Source of the DNA: an uncultured Clostridia bacterium | GTDB lineage: Bacteria; Bacillota; Clostridia; Oscillospirales; Acutalibacteraceae | Assembly (NCBI GenBank): GCA_945988915.1 | Contig: CAMFTS010000058.1 | Span: forward strand, 1 to 6,238 | Direction: 5' to 3' | DNA length: 6,238 nt | Shown: one piece after another, positions 1-6,117 of the stretch | Layout of the letters: the number at the start of each line of letters is the position of its first letter | Position numbering within the stretch: the stretch's first letter is position 1 | The notes under the pieces: generated by a model | Told to the model about the DNA's origin: nothing | What the model saw: the letters and a program-made list of their open reading frames with translations, nothing else | The model's database searches: none | Program-made: the position numbers and the translations under genes

Positions 1-456
1 TTTTATGCAGTTGACAGATTTGCAAGCTATAAGCGTCATTGGAGCAGTGATTATCTTTCGGGTACGGTAATTATCGCGGACAGATATACAACTTCAAATG
101 CAGTGCATCAAACCGTAAAATTGCCTGAAAACGAGTGGGATGAATATCTTTCGTGGCTTACTGATTATGAGTACTCAAAGATGCAGATACCTGAACCTAC
201 CGCGGTTATTTATCTTGATATGCCGGTTGATATTTCACAGAAACTAATGACCGAACGCTACAAAGGCGACGAAGGAAAAAAAGATATTCACGAAGCTGAT
301 GTTGAATATTTAAAAAAATGCCGAAAGGCAGCACTCTTTGCTGCTGAAAAGTTCGGTTGGTCGGTAATAAAATGCTCAGACGGAGAAAATCCGTTGCCGA
401 TTGAGGAAATCAGCAATAATATTTATACAGAAATTCTTAAAAAGATGGGAAGTTAA
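1..456 (+). CDS. tmk: Thymidylate kinase-like protein, 5'-truncated by window edge
   Basis: This is the last 151 codons of a P-loop nucleoside monophosphate kinase, read in frame 1 from the first base and ending at TAA 454-456. The family phosphorylates dTMP to dTDP with ATP in the cytosol. Visible motifs, in residues of the partial protein, are FYAVDRFASYK at 1-11, the dTMP kinase signature IIADRYTTSNAVHQ at 24-37 with the DRY triplet at 27-29, the strand VIYLDMP at 69-75, and a charged LID-like stretch at about 84-104 (TERYKGDEGKKDIHEADVEYL). The P-loop and roughly the first 60-70 residues lie upstream of the window. A GTG at 103 could be mistaken for a start, but the DRY motif lies before it, so the gene enters from the left. 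The next gene begins 5 nt after the stop. A related deoxynucleoside kinase is possible, since the P-loop half cannot be seen. Confidence 0.88.
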   Translation, partial: FYAVDRFASYKRHWSSDYLSGTVIIADRYTTSNAVHQTVKLPENEWDEYLSWLTDYEYSKMQIPEPTAVIYLDMPVDISQKLMTERYKGDEGKKDIHEADVEYLKKCRKAALFAAEKFGWSVIKCSDGENPLPIEEISNNIYTEILKKMGS

Positions 457-461
457 TTTTA

Positions 462-1352
462 GTGTTGGAATTCAAAGCACCTGAAATTTACGATATGGCG
501 TGGGTAAAAGAAGCAATGACCGCTTCAAATGAAATGGCTTGTGAGTATTGCTTCGGAAATTTGTATATTTGGTGCAAGGTTTATAAAAATACCATCGCAA
601 ATTATAACGGCTTGTTTTTAGCTAAGGACGGACTTGAAAAAGCCTGCTATATTTATCCTTGCGGAAAAGGTGATAAAAAGCCGGCTATTGAGGAGCTTAT
701 AAAGTATTCTCAGGCTAACGATGACAGTCCGCTTGAAATGTATTGCCTGACGCCGCAAAGCGTTGATGAGCTGAATAAAATGTTTCCGGACAAGTTTGAA
801 ATCGTTGAGGACAGAGCATACTTTGATTATATATATAATTCTCAGGATTTGATAAATCTCGCCGGCAGAAAGTATCATTCAAAAAGAAATCATATATCCT
901 ATTTTAAGAATAATTACGATTGGAAATACGAGAGAATCAGCCGCGAGAACTTGCCTGAATGTTATGAGATGAACAGAAAATGGGAACAGCTCCGTGCAAA
1001 TAAAAACGGCGAAGCACTTGAAGAAGAGCTTGATGCAATCAGACGCGGTTTTATTAAATATGAGGAGTTAGGCTTTGTCGGCGGTCTTTTGAGAAAAGAC
1101 GGCGAAGTTGTTGCTTATACGTTCGGTGAGGAGATAAATCCCGATGTGTTCTGCGTTCATGTGGAAAAAGCTTATCCGGATGTCAGAGGAGCTTATCCTA
1201 TGATAAACCAGCAATTCTGCGCGAATGAGCTTTCCGGTTACAGATACATTAACCGCGAGGATGATGTAGGCGACGAGGGTTTAAGAAAAGCAAAGCTTTC
1301 TTATTATCCCGAAATACTTTTAAAAAAATACAAAGCTATATATAAGGGCTGA
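462..1352 (+). CDS. DUF2156 / phosphatidylglycerol lysyltransferase C-terminal domain protein
   Basis: This 296-residue soluble protein resembles the LPG_synthase_C (DUF2156) family, which has a double GNAT-like fold. Supporting segments are AGRKYHSKRNHISYFKNNY at 134-152 (the basic KRN motif typical of the family), FCVHVEKAYPDVRGAYPMIN at 230-249, and the C-terminal NREDDVGDEGLRKAKLSYYP at 264-283. In MprF the domain transfers lysine from Lys-tRNA to phosphatidylglycerol. This protein has no membrane segment, so the MprF role should not be transferred to it; stand-alone clostridial members have no established substrate that I know of. The start is GTG at 462, 5 nt after the kinase stop, with only a weak GGGA (447-450) upstream; TTG at 465 is a less likely alternative. 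The stop is 2 nt before the following GNAT gene, so the two are probably co-translated. The family call is fairly secure and the function is unknown. Confidence 0.85.
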   Translation: MLEFKAPEIYDMAWVKEAMTASNEMACEYCFGNLYIWCKVYKNTIANYNGLFLAKDGLEKACYIYPCGKGDKKPAIEELIKYSQANDDSPLEMYCLTPQSVDELNKMFPDKFEIVEDRAYFDYIYNSQDLINLAGRKYHSKRNHISYFKNNYDWKYERISRENLPECYEMNRKWEQLRANKNGEALEEELDAIRRGFIKYEELGFVGGLLRKDGEVVAYTFGEEINPDVFCVHVEKAYPDVRGAYPMINQQFCANELSGYRYINREDDVGDEGLRKAKLSYYPEILLKKYKAIYKG

Positions 1353-1354
1353 TT

Positions 1355-2104
1355 ATGAATTTTCGAAAAGCGTCGGATTCTGACAAACAACAGATTTATA
1401 ATCTGTGGAAAAAAACTTTCGGTGACAGCGAAACCGTAATAGACAGATTTTTTGAAAGTGTATTGGCTTTTGAGAATGTTATATTATGCTGTGACGGTGA
1501 AAAAGCTGTTTCAATGCTATCTTTAATGCCTGCAAAAATAGTATCGGCTGACGGACAAAAATCGGATGCTTATTGCGTGTATGCCGCCGCTACCGATGCG
1601 GAATACAGAAAAAGAGGAATAATGTCAAAGCTGCTCGATTTTTCCGCAGAGCTTGCGGCAGAAAGAAATGCTGATTTCCTTTTCTTGCATCCTGCAAACG
1701 AAAAGCTTTATTCTTATTATGCAAAGAACGGCTTTGAAAAAGCGTTTTTTCTCGGAGAGCAAAAACAGCTTTCGGAAATTGATGACGACTTCTCTTATTC
1801 GTATGTTGATTGGGATAAAAATATTTTAAAACTCAATGCCGAATTCAGCGATAACCGTTCTTTCTTTTGTGAATACGGTTATGCGGATTATTCGGAGCAC
1901 GACGGCAAAATTATTGTTAATACTTTCTTCGGCGGCAATGTTAAAGCTTTGCTGAACGCTTTATCAGAATACGCAGACAATAAAAATGTTTATGTGAACT
2001 TACCGTCGGAGCCGGCAGAAAGTGTTTGTTCGCAAGGTATGATAAGACGGTTAAGCGGTAAAAAATTTGATGAATGTATATATTTGGGAATTTCGTTAGA
2101 ATGA
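1355..2104 (+). CDS. GNAT family N-acetyltransferase
   Basis: This 249-residue cytosolic protein has a GNAT fold in its first half. The acetyl-CoA pyrophosphate-binding motif A is at about 82-95 (AEYRKRGIMSKLLD, fitting R-x-x-G-x-x), preceded by the strand YCVYAAAT at 73-80. Motif B is at about 108-130 and contains FLFLHPANEKLYSYYAKNGF, where a Tyr-rich helix runs into the NGF turn common in these enzymes. Residues 131-249 form a C-terminal extension without a motif I recognise; two-domain GNATs of this layout resemble the Eis-like group, though the length is short for Eis. The substrate cannot be read from the sequence. ATG at 1355 is preceded by AAGGG (1344-1348) at 6 nt spacing, which supports the start. 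The gene sits 2 nt after the DUF2156 gene, placing two acyl-transferase-fold proteins side by side. Confidence 0.88.
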   Translation: MNFRKASDSDKQQIYNLWKKTFGDSETVIDRFFESVLAFENVILCCDGEKAVSMLSLMPAKIVSADGQKSDAYCVYAAATDAEYRKRGIMSKLLDFSAELAAERNADFLFLHPANEKLYSYYAKNGFEKAFFLGEQKQLSEIDDDFSYSYVDWDKNILKLNAEFSDNRSFFCEYGYADYSEHDGKIIVNTFFGGNVKALLNALSEYADNKNVYVNLPSEPAESVCSQGMIRRLSGKKFDECIYLGISLE

Positions 2105-2113
2105 GGTGTTAAT

Positions 2114-2656
2114 ATGCTTTATATGTTTTTAGCACAGGGCTTTGAAGAAGTTGAAGCACTTGCTCCGCTTGATGTTTTGCGCAGAGCGGGAATTGATGTA
2201 AAAACCGTAGGCGTAGGAGATAACTTTATTACAGGCTCTCACGGTGTAACGGTTGTATGTGACTTGTCAACTACGGGCCTTGAGTTACCGGAATTCCTTG
2301 ACGGCGTAATTCTTCCCGGAGGTATGCCGGGTACGGTTAATCTTGAAAAAAACAGAACTGTTCAGGCATTTATTGATTATGCTTATGAAAAGCATGAGTT
2401 CTTGTGCGCTATCTGCGCGGCACCGTCCATACTCGGACACAAGGGTTATTTGAGCGGCAAAGAGGCAACCTGCTTCCCCGGTTATGAGGAAGAGCTTGAA
2501 GGCGCAATTATTTCAGATAAAAGCGTAGTTCGCGACGGAAAGATTATTACAGCAAAGGGAATGGGTGTTGCAACAGAATTCGGACTTGAAATCGTTGCCT
2601 CATTCCTGGGTAAAGAAAAAGCAGAATCTATTAAGAGAAAGATTCAGTCAGTATGA
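2114..2656 (+). CDS. DJ-1/PfpI family protein (DJ-1 / YajL subgroup)
   Basis: This 180-residue protein is full length for the DJ-1 subgroup of the class I glutamine amidotransferase-like superfamily. The N-terminal GFEEVEALAPLDVLRRAGI (9-27) matches human DJ-1 around its catalytic Glu18, here Glu14. GVILPGGMPG (64-73) is the conserved glycine loop. The nucleophile elbow AICAAPSILG (99-108) carries Cys101, equivalent to Cys106 of DJ-1. ATCFPG (118-123) follows; here Phe121 stands where human DJ-1 has His126, as in several bacterial members. The family has been reported as redox-responsive chaperones, glyoxalase III enzymes and disputed deglycases, so I assign the family but not a reaction. Cys98 lies three residues before Cys101. 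The ATG is preceded by GAGGTG (2103-2108) at 5 nt spacing; that site overlaps the stop codon of the GNAT gene. The gene overlaps the next one by 4 nt (ATGA). Confidence 0.93.
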   Translation: MLYMFLAQGFEEVEALAPLDVLRRAGIDVKTVGVGDNFITGSHGVTVVCDLSTTGLELPEFLDGVILPGGMPGTVNLEKNRTVQAFIDYAYEKHEFLCAICAAPSILGHKGYLSGKEATCFPGYEEELEGAIISDKSVVRDGKIITAKGMGVATEFGLEIVASFLGKEKAESIKRKIQSV

Positions 2657-3264
2657 ATAAAGTTAATGATATCAGACCTGTTAAGAATAAGCTTCGCAAA
2701 GCTGCCAAGGAATACAGAACGGCTCTTTCAAAAAGCGAAAAAGAAAAACTTGACAGGAAGATTGAGAATAAATTCTTGAATATGTGGCAATACCGTGAAG
2801 CAAATACTCTTCTGATATATGTTTCAACAGATATTGAAGTTGATACAACATATATCATAAAAACAGCTTTAAATGACGGTAAAAAAGTTGCAGTACCGAA
2901 ATGTATCGACGGTACAAGGAATATGGAATTCTATTTTATTGACGGTTTTTCCCGTCTTGAAAGCGGTACATTCGGAGTTTTTGAACCGAAAACCGAAGAG
3001 TGCGAAAAGCTTGAAGATTTTTCAAACGGACTGTGTGTTGTCCCCGCTTTGATGTTCGACAAGGCAGGGTACAGACTCGGATTCGGAAAAGGTTATTATG
3101 ACAGATTTTTAGCAAAGTTTTCGGGACAAACATTAGGCTTGTGCTATAACGCCTGTTTAAAAGATGATTTGCCGCATGGAAAATATGATAAGCGTGTTGA
3201 AAAACTCGTTACGCAAAGTAAAATAATTATTACAAACGAGCCGAAAGGAGGCAGAACCCGATGA
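2653..3264 (+). CDS. 5-formyltetrahydrofolate cyclo-ligase (MTHFS family)
   Basis: This 203-residue cytosolic enzyme family converts 5-formyl-THF and ATP into 5,10-methenyl-THF, returning the storage form of folate to the one-carbon pool. The N-terminal basic segment KNKLRKAAKEYR (11-22) is the usual start of the family. LLIYVSTDIEVDT (53-65), the substrate-side GTFGVFEPK (105-113) and the hallmark VPALMFDKAGYRLGFGKGYY (130-149) followed by DRFL are all present, including the glycine-rich RLGFGKGYYDR phosphate-binding motif. A C-terminal KYDKRVEKLVTQ (177-188) corresponds to the family's HD-x-x-VD-x-x-VT region. Length is normal. The ATG overlaps the DJ-1 stop (ATGA, 2653-2656) and is preceded only by a weak AAGAGAAAGA (2633-2642), so translation probably depends on coupling to the upstream gene. 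The stop overlaps the mltG start in the same way. E. coli homologues are called fau or ygfA. Confidence 0.95.
   Translation: MNKVNDIRPVKNKLRKAAKEYRTALSKSEKEKLDRKIENKFLNMWQYREANTLLIYVSTDIEVDTTYIIKTALNDGKKVAVPKCIDGTRNMEFYFIDGFSRLESGTFGVFEPKTEECEKLEDFSNGLCVVPALMFDKAGYRLGFGKGYYDRFLAKFSGQTLGLCYNACLKDDLPHGKYDKRVEKLVTQSKIIITNEPKGGRTR
3244..3251 (+). promoter_or_regulatory. Strong ribosome binding site of mltG
   Basis: AAAGGAGG, an essentially perfect anti-16S match, lies inside the last codons of the cyclo-ligase gene, 9 nt before the ATG at 3261. It fixes the mltG start and shows that mltG can be initiated independently even though its start codon overlaps the previous stop. Confidence 0.9.
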
Positions 3265-4769
3265 ATAAAAATGAAAACGCATACGATGATTTGTTAAATA
3301 CCATTGATAAGGATTCAGATTCTGCATCGGAAAAAAAGAGTTCCGGTGGCTTCAAAGTTAATATAGAAGGTCTTGACCGGGAGTTCAATACAAGCAGTGC
3401 GGCAAGAACAAAGATTTATAAAAACAGCGAAGCTGCACACAGATCCCGCAATAATCCTACGGGCGAAAAACGGGCTCAACCAAGACCTGTAAGCAGAAAT
3501 AATACAGCATCGGTTAATCCTGCTTCAAGAAGTTCAGCGCAAACGCAAACTAAAAAATCCGCTTTGGGTTCAAATAAAGCACCTGCAGGCACATATGCGC
3601 CTATCCGGCAAAACAATGCAAATATTTCAAAGAGTAACAATCTTAAAGGTAAAAAGAAAGCTCCTAAAAAGAAATTTGACTTTAAAGCTTTCTTTAAAAA
3701 GAGCAAAAATGCTATTATTATTCTTGCGATTTGCATTGCCGTTTCTGTGGCAATTTCATCTTATGCAATCAGTTGTATGAATGATATACTTGCTATCAAC
3801 AGAGACAGCGAAAATATTGTTACGGTAAATGTTCCGAATGCTGTTGATACAAAGCAAGCGATTGAAATACTCAAGGACAACGGACTTATCAAGCATAAGT
3901 ATTTCTGTATGATATTTGCAAAGATTGTGGAATACCGCGATGATAACTATCTTACGGGTATTTATTATCTTACTCCGAGTATGGGACTGGAAAATATGCT
4001 TTCTGCATTCAAAGAAACGCCTATTTCGGGAGAAACGGTTACTCTTACTTTCCCTGAGGGCTATACCGTAATGCAAATTGCAGAAAAACTTGAAAAAAAT
4101 GAGGTTTGCTCGGCACAGGCTTTCTATGCAACCATAAGAGATGTTGATTTCAGTTCAGAATACAGCTTTGTAAATCAAGAGGACCGCAAATCTGAGCGCT
4201 TCCAACTGCTTGAGGGATATCTTTATCCGGATACTTACGAATTCTATGTCGGTGAAAACGCTTCAAGTGTTGTTCGTAAGTTCCTTGATAACTTTAAAGA
4301 AAAATGGACCGATAAGTATGAAAAGCAGGCGAAGAAAATAAATATGAGCATCGATGATGTTATCACACTTGCTTCACTTATTGAAAAGGAAGCATACGGC
4401 AAGGAACAGATGCCGCTTGTTTCGTCTGTTTTCCATAACAGATTGAATAAACCGGGTATATATCCGACTCTTCAGAGTAACGCAACGAGCGATTATGTAA
4501 ATGAATATATTTCAAAGAGCGTAACCGACTCTTCAACACTCACGAGATATATGAAAGATTACAGCACCTATAAATGCGAAGGCCTTCCCGTAGGTGCTAT
4601 CTGTAATCCGGGCGATGACGCTATTAACGCCGCACTTTTCCCGGCAGATACAAATTATTATTATTTCTTACACGATAATAATAAGAAAATATATCTTGCT
4701 TCAACCGATGCAGAGCACAGAGCAAACGGTATTGCGGCTTTAAGAGCAAACAGCAGTGAGAACTCTTAA
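3261..4769 (+). CDS. mltG: Endolytic murein transglycosylase MltG (YceG family)
   Basis: MltG is a membrane-anchored lytic transglycosylase that cuts nascent glycan strands, releasing or terminating them during elongation. The protein has 502 residues. Residues 1-148 form a Ser/Asn/Lys-rich, probably disordered cytoplasmic tail ending in a strongly basic stretch (KGKKKAPKKK, 129-138). One membrane segment follows at about 151-172. A LysM-like region covers roughly 187-265, starting VTVNVPNAVDTKQAIEIL, and the YceG catalytic domain runs from about 262 (FPEGYTVMQIAEKL) to the end. Family hallmarks are LEGYLYPDTYEF (317-328), ASLIEKEA (371-378) with Glu375 matching catalytic Glu218 of E. coli MltG, VFHNRL (390-395), LQSNATSDY (404-412) and GLPVGAICNPGDDAINAALF (441-460). 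The C-terminal YYYFLHD plus AEHRANGIAAL also fits. Proteins with a long cytoplasmic tail are known in Gram-positives such as pneumococcus. The ATG overlaps the cyclo-ligase stop (ATGA), and a terminator hairpin begins 19 nt after the stop. Confidence 0.96.
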   Translation: MNKNENAYDDLLNTIDKDSDSASEKKSSGGFKVNIEGLDREFNTSSAARTKIYKNSEAAHRSRNNPTGEKRAQPRPVSRNNTASVNPASRSSAQTQTKKSALGSNKAPAGTYAPIRQNNANISKSNNLKGKKKAPKKKFDFKAFFKKSKNAIIILAICIAVSVAISSYAISCMNDILAINRDSENIVTVNVPNAVDTKQAIEILKDNGLIKHKYFCMIFAKIVEYRDDNYLTGIYYLTPSMGLENMLSAFKETPISGETVTLTFPEGYTVMQIAEKLEKNEVCSAQAFYATIRDVDFSSEYSFVNQEDRKSERFQLLEGYLYPDTYEFYVGENASSVVRKFLDNFKEKWTDKYEKQAKKINMSIDDVITLASLIEKEAYGKEQMPLVSSVFHNRLNKPGIYPTLQSNATSDYVNEYISKSVTDSSTLTRYMKDYSTYKCEGLPVGAICNPGDDAINAALFPADTNYYYFLHDNNKKIYLASTDAEHRANGIAALRANSSENS

Positions 4770-4788
4770 GGGATTGACGAAACTATCA

Positions 4789-4815
4789 GGGGCTGTTAAT
4801 TGACAGCCCCGTTTT
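4789..4815 (+). terminator. Intrinsic terminator after mltG
   Basis: An 8-bp GC-rich stem pairs GGGGCTGT (4789-4796) with ACAGCCCC (4803-4810) around the 6-nt loop TAATTG, which can close further by a T-G and an A-T pair. It is followed by GTTTT (4811-4815). The stem is strong but the T-run is short, so termination may be partial. It probably closes the tmk-to-mltG unit. The next ATG is only 24 nt beyond the T-run, and I find no convincing promoter in that gap, so the downstream U32 gene may depend on read-through or on a promoter inside mltG. Confidence 0.75.
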
Positions 4816-4838
4816 ACTGAAAGCCCAGAGGTGAAATT

Positions 4839-6059
4839 ATGAAAAAACCTGAATTATTAGCTCCGGCAGGTGACAGAGAACGCTTTGATTCAGCACTTGC
4901 GGCAGGCGCAGACGCGATTTATGTCGGCTCTACAATGTTTTCAATGCGTTCTGCTCCTAAAAACTTTGATTTTGAGGGATTAAAAGAAATCTGCACGCTT
5001 GCGCATAATAAAGGCGTAAAGATTTATTTAACAATGAATACGCTTCCCAAAAACTCGGAAATTCCGATGCTTCGCGAATATATTGAAAATTCTGCAAGCG
5101 CAGGGGTAGATGCATTCATTGTTGCTGATATCGGCGTGTTGACTTATTGCAAAAAATATGCTCCGCAGGTTGATATTCACATTTCAACACAGGCAGGTAT
5201 AGTTAATTATCTTACGGCAAATGAATTCTATAATTTAGGCGCGAAGAGAATTGTAACCGCACGCGAGCTTTCGCTTGATGATATAAGAGAAATACGGGAA
5301 AACACACCGAAAGACCTTGAAATAGAATGTTTTGTTCACGGCGCTATGTGTGTATCATTCTCGGGCAGGTGTCTGCTTTCTCATTATCTTGTCGGCAGAG
5401 ATGCTAACCGAGGCGAGTGTGCCCAGCCTTGCAGATGGGAATACTATCTTATGCAGAAGGACAGGCAGGGCAATTTCTTTCCTGTTGACAATAACGGCAA
5501 CGGTACTTATATACTCAATTCAAAAGATATGTGTATGATTGAGCATATACCTGACCTTGTCAAGGCGGGAATAGACAGCTTTAAAATTGAGGGCAGAGCA
5601 AAATCCGCATATTATACCGCAGTAATTACAAATGCTTACCGTGCGGCGATTGACGGATATCTTAAAAATCCGACAGACAGTTATGTTCCGGAACAGTGGA
5701 TTGTTGACGAGGTCAGAAAAGTAAGCTACCGTGAATACTGCACAGGCTTTTATTACGAAGAACCGAGAATTGACGCCAATGTTTCTTATGAAGGCGGCTA
5801 CCGCAGAGAATGGGATGTTATGGCGGTAGTTGAAAAGTGTGAAAACGGCTATATTTATGTTGAACAGCGCAATAAATTTTCAGTCGGAGAAGAGCTTGAA
5901 GCACTTGAATTTGGTGTAAAGCCTGTTTCCTTTACAGTATCTGAAATCCTTGATGCAGAGGGGAATTCAGTAGAGAGCGCACCGCACGCTACTATGAAAG
6001 CAAGAATAAAATCGGACTTGGTTTTCAAACCCGGCACCTTGTTAAGAAGACAGGCTTAA
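4839..6059 (+). CDS. trhP: U32 family protein, probable tRNA uridine-34 hydroxylase TrhP
   Basis: This 406-residue protein is annotated by history as peptidase U32, but its closest characterised relatives are TrhP (E. coli YegQ, B. subtilis YrrO). They use prephenate-derived chemistry and an iron-sulfur cluster to make 5-hydroxyuridine at the tRNA wobble position 34. The N-terminal barrel starts with ELLAPAGDRERFDSALAAGA (5-24). The PROSITE-type U32 signature matches fully at 163-181 (E-x-F-x-x-G-A-M-C-x4-G-x-C-x-L-S). Candidate cluster-binding cysteines are Cys171, Cys178, Cys194 and Cys198, within GRDANRGECAQPCRW (186-200). FKIEGRAKSAYYTAVITNAY (248-267) is conserved. The C-terminal U32_C domain shows VEQRNKFSVGEELE (341-354) and ends with TLLRR, so it is the long TrhP/YrrO form rather than the short YrrN form. 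AGAGGTGA (4827-4834) precedes the ATG at 4 nt. RlhA, a 23S rRNA cytidine hydroxylase, is a related alternative, but RlhA proteins are usually much longer. Confidence 0.9.
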   Translation: MKKPELLAPAGDRERFDSALAAGADAIYVGSTMFSMRSAPKNFDFEGLKEICTLAHNKGVKIYLTMNTLPKNSEIPMLREYIENSASAGVDAFIVADIGVLTYCKKYAPQVDIHISTQAGIVNYLTANEFYNLGAKRIVTARELSLDDIREIRENTPKDLEIECFVHGAMCVSFSGRCLLSHYLVGRDANRGECAQPCRWEYYLMQKDRQGNFFPVDNNGNGTYILNSKDMCMIEHIPDLVKAGIDSFKIEGRAKSAYYTAVITNAYRAAIDGYLKNPTDSYVPEQWIVDEVRKVSYREYCTGFYYEEPRIDANVSYEGGYRREWDVMAVVEKCENGYIYVEQRNKFSVGEELEALEFGVKPVSFTVSEILDAEGNSVESAPHATMKARIKSDLVFKPGTLLRRQA

Positions 6060-6080
6060 TATTACAAAAATTATAAAAAC

Positions 6081-6117
6081 AACACCTTTGTTCAATAATA
6101 TGAGCAGAGGTGTTTTT
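6081..6117 (+). terminator. Long hairpin terminator, probably bidirectional, abutting the next start codon
   Basis: AACACCTTTGTTCA (6081-6094) pairs with TGAGCAGAGGTGTT (6101-6114) as a continuous 14-bp stem with two G-U wobbles and a 6-nt loop ATAATA. The T-run TTTTT covers 6113-6117. On the opposite strand the stem is also followed by a T-rich tract, the complement of A-rich 6066-6079, so it could stop transcription from either side. It lies 21 nt after the U32 stop codon. Unusually, the 3' arm contains the ribosome binding site of the following gene, and the T-run ends directly at that gene's ATG, so the structure may also regulate translation. Confidence 0.82.
6106..6112 (+). promoter_or_regulatory. 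Ribosome binding site buried in a hairpin arm
   Basis: AGAGGTG lies 5 nt before ATG 6118 and decides that start over an in-frame ATG at 6100, which has no ribosome binding site. All seven bases are paired in the 14-bp hairpin (6107 as a G-U pair), so in a full-length read-through transcript the site would be masked. A transcript starting inside or after the 5' arm would expose it. Confidence 0.7.

Noticed and set aside
103..456. A complete small gene starting at GTG 103
   Set aside because: The same frame is open to the window's first base and encodes the kinase DRY motif before this codon, so it is the tail of a longer gene.
618..878. Reverse-strand open frame of 86 codons inside the DUF2156 gene
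   Set aside because: It lies wholly within a well-supported + strand gene, has no family motif and no ribosome binding site that I can see; it is a reading-frame shadow.
2631..3133. Reverse-strand open frames opposite the cyclo-ligase gene
   Set aside because: Both overlap a full-length enzyme with complete motifs and have no motif or start signal of their own.
3476..4076. Two reverse-strand open frames (3476-3736, 3756-4076) and a + strand frame at 3595-3780 within mltG
   Set aside because: These fall in the low-complexity tail and membrane region of mltG. The hydrophobic or basic look of their products follows from the composition of mltG itself, and none has a recognisable motif.
4774..4805. 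TTGACG (4774-4779) and a perfect TTGACA (4800-4805) as -35 boxes for the U32 gene
   Set aside because: Neither has a good -10 at 16-18 nt: the first meets TTAAT/TAATTG-like sequence inside the terminator stem, and the second meets the GC-rich stretch before the ribosome binding site. The TTGACA arises from the hairpin loop and arm.
5332..6037. A + strand frame at 5332-5538 and a reverse frame at 5855-6037 within the U32 gene
   Set aside because: They are out of frame with a gene whose signature and C-terminal domain are intact across these positions.
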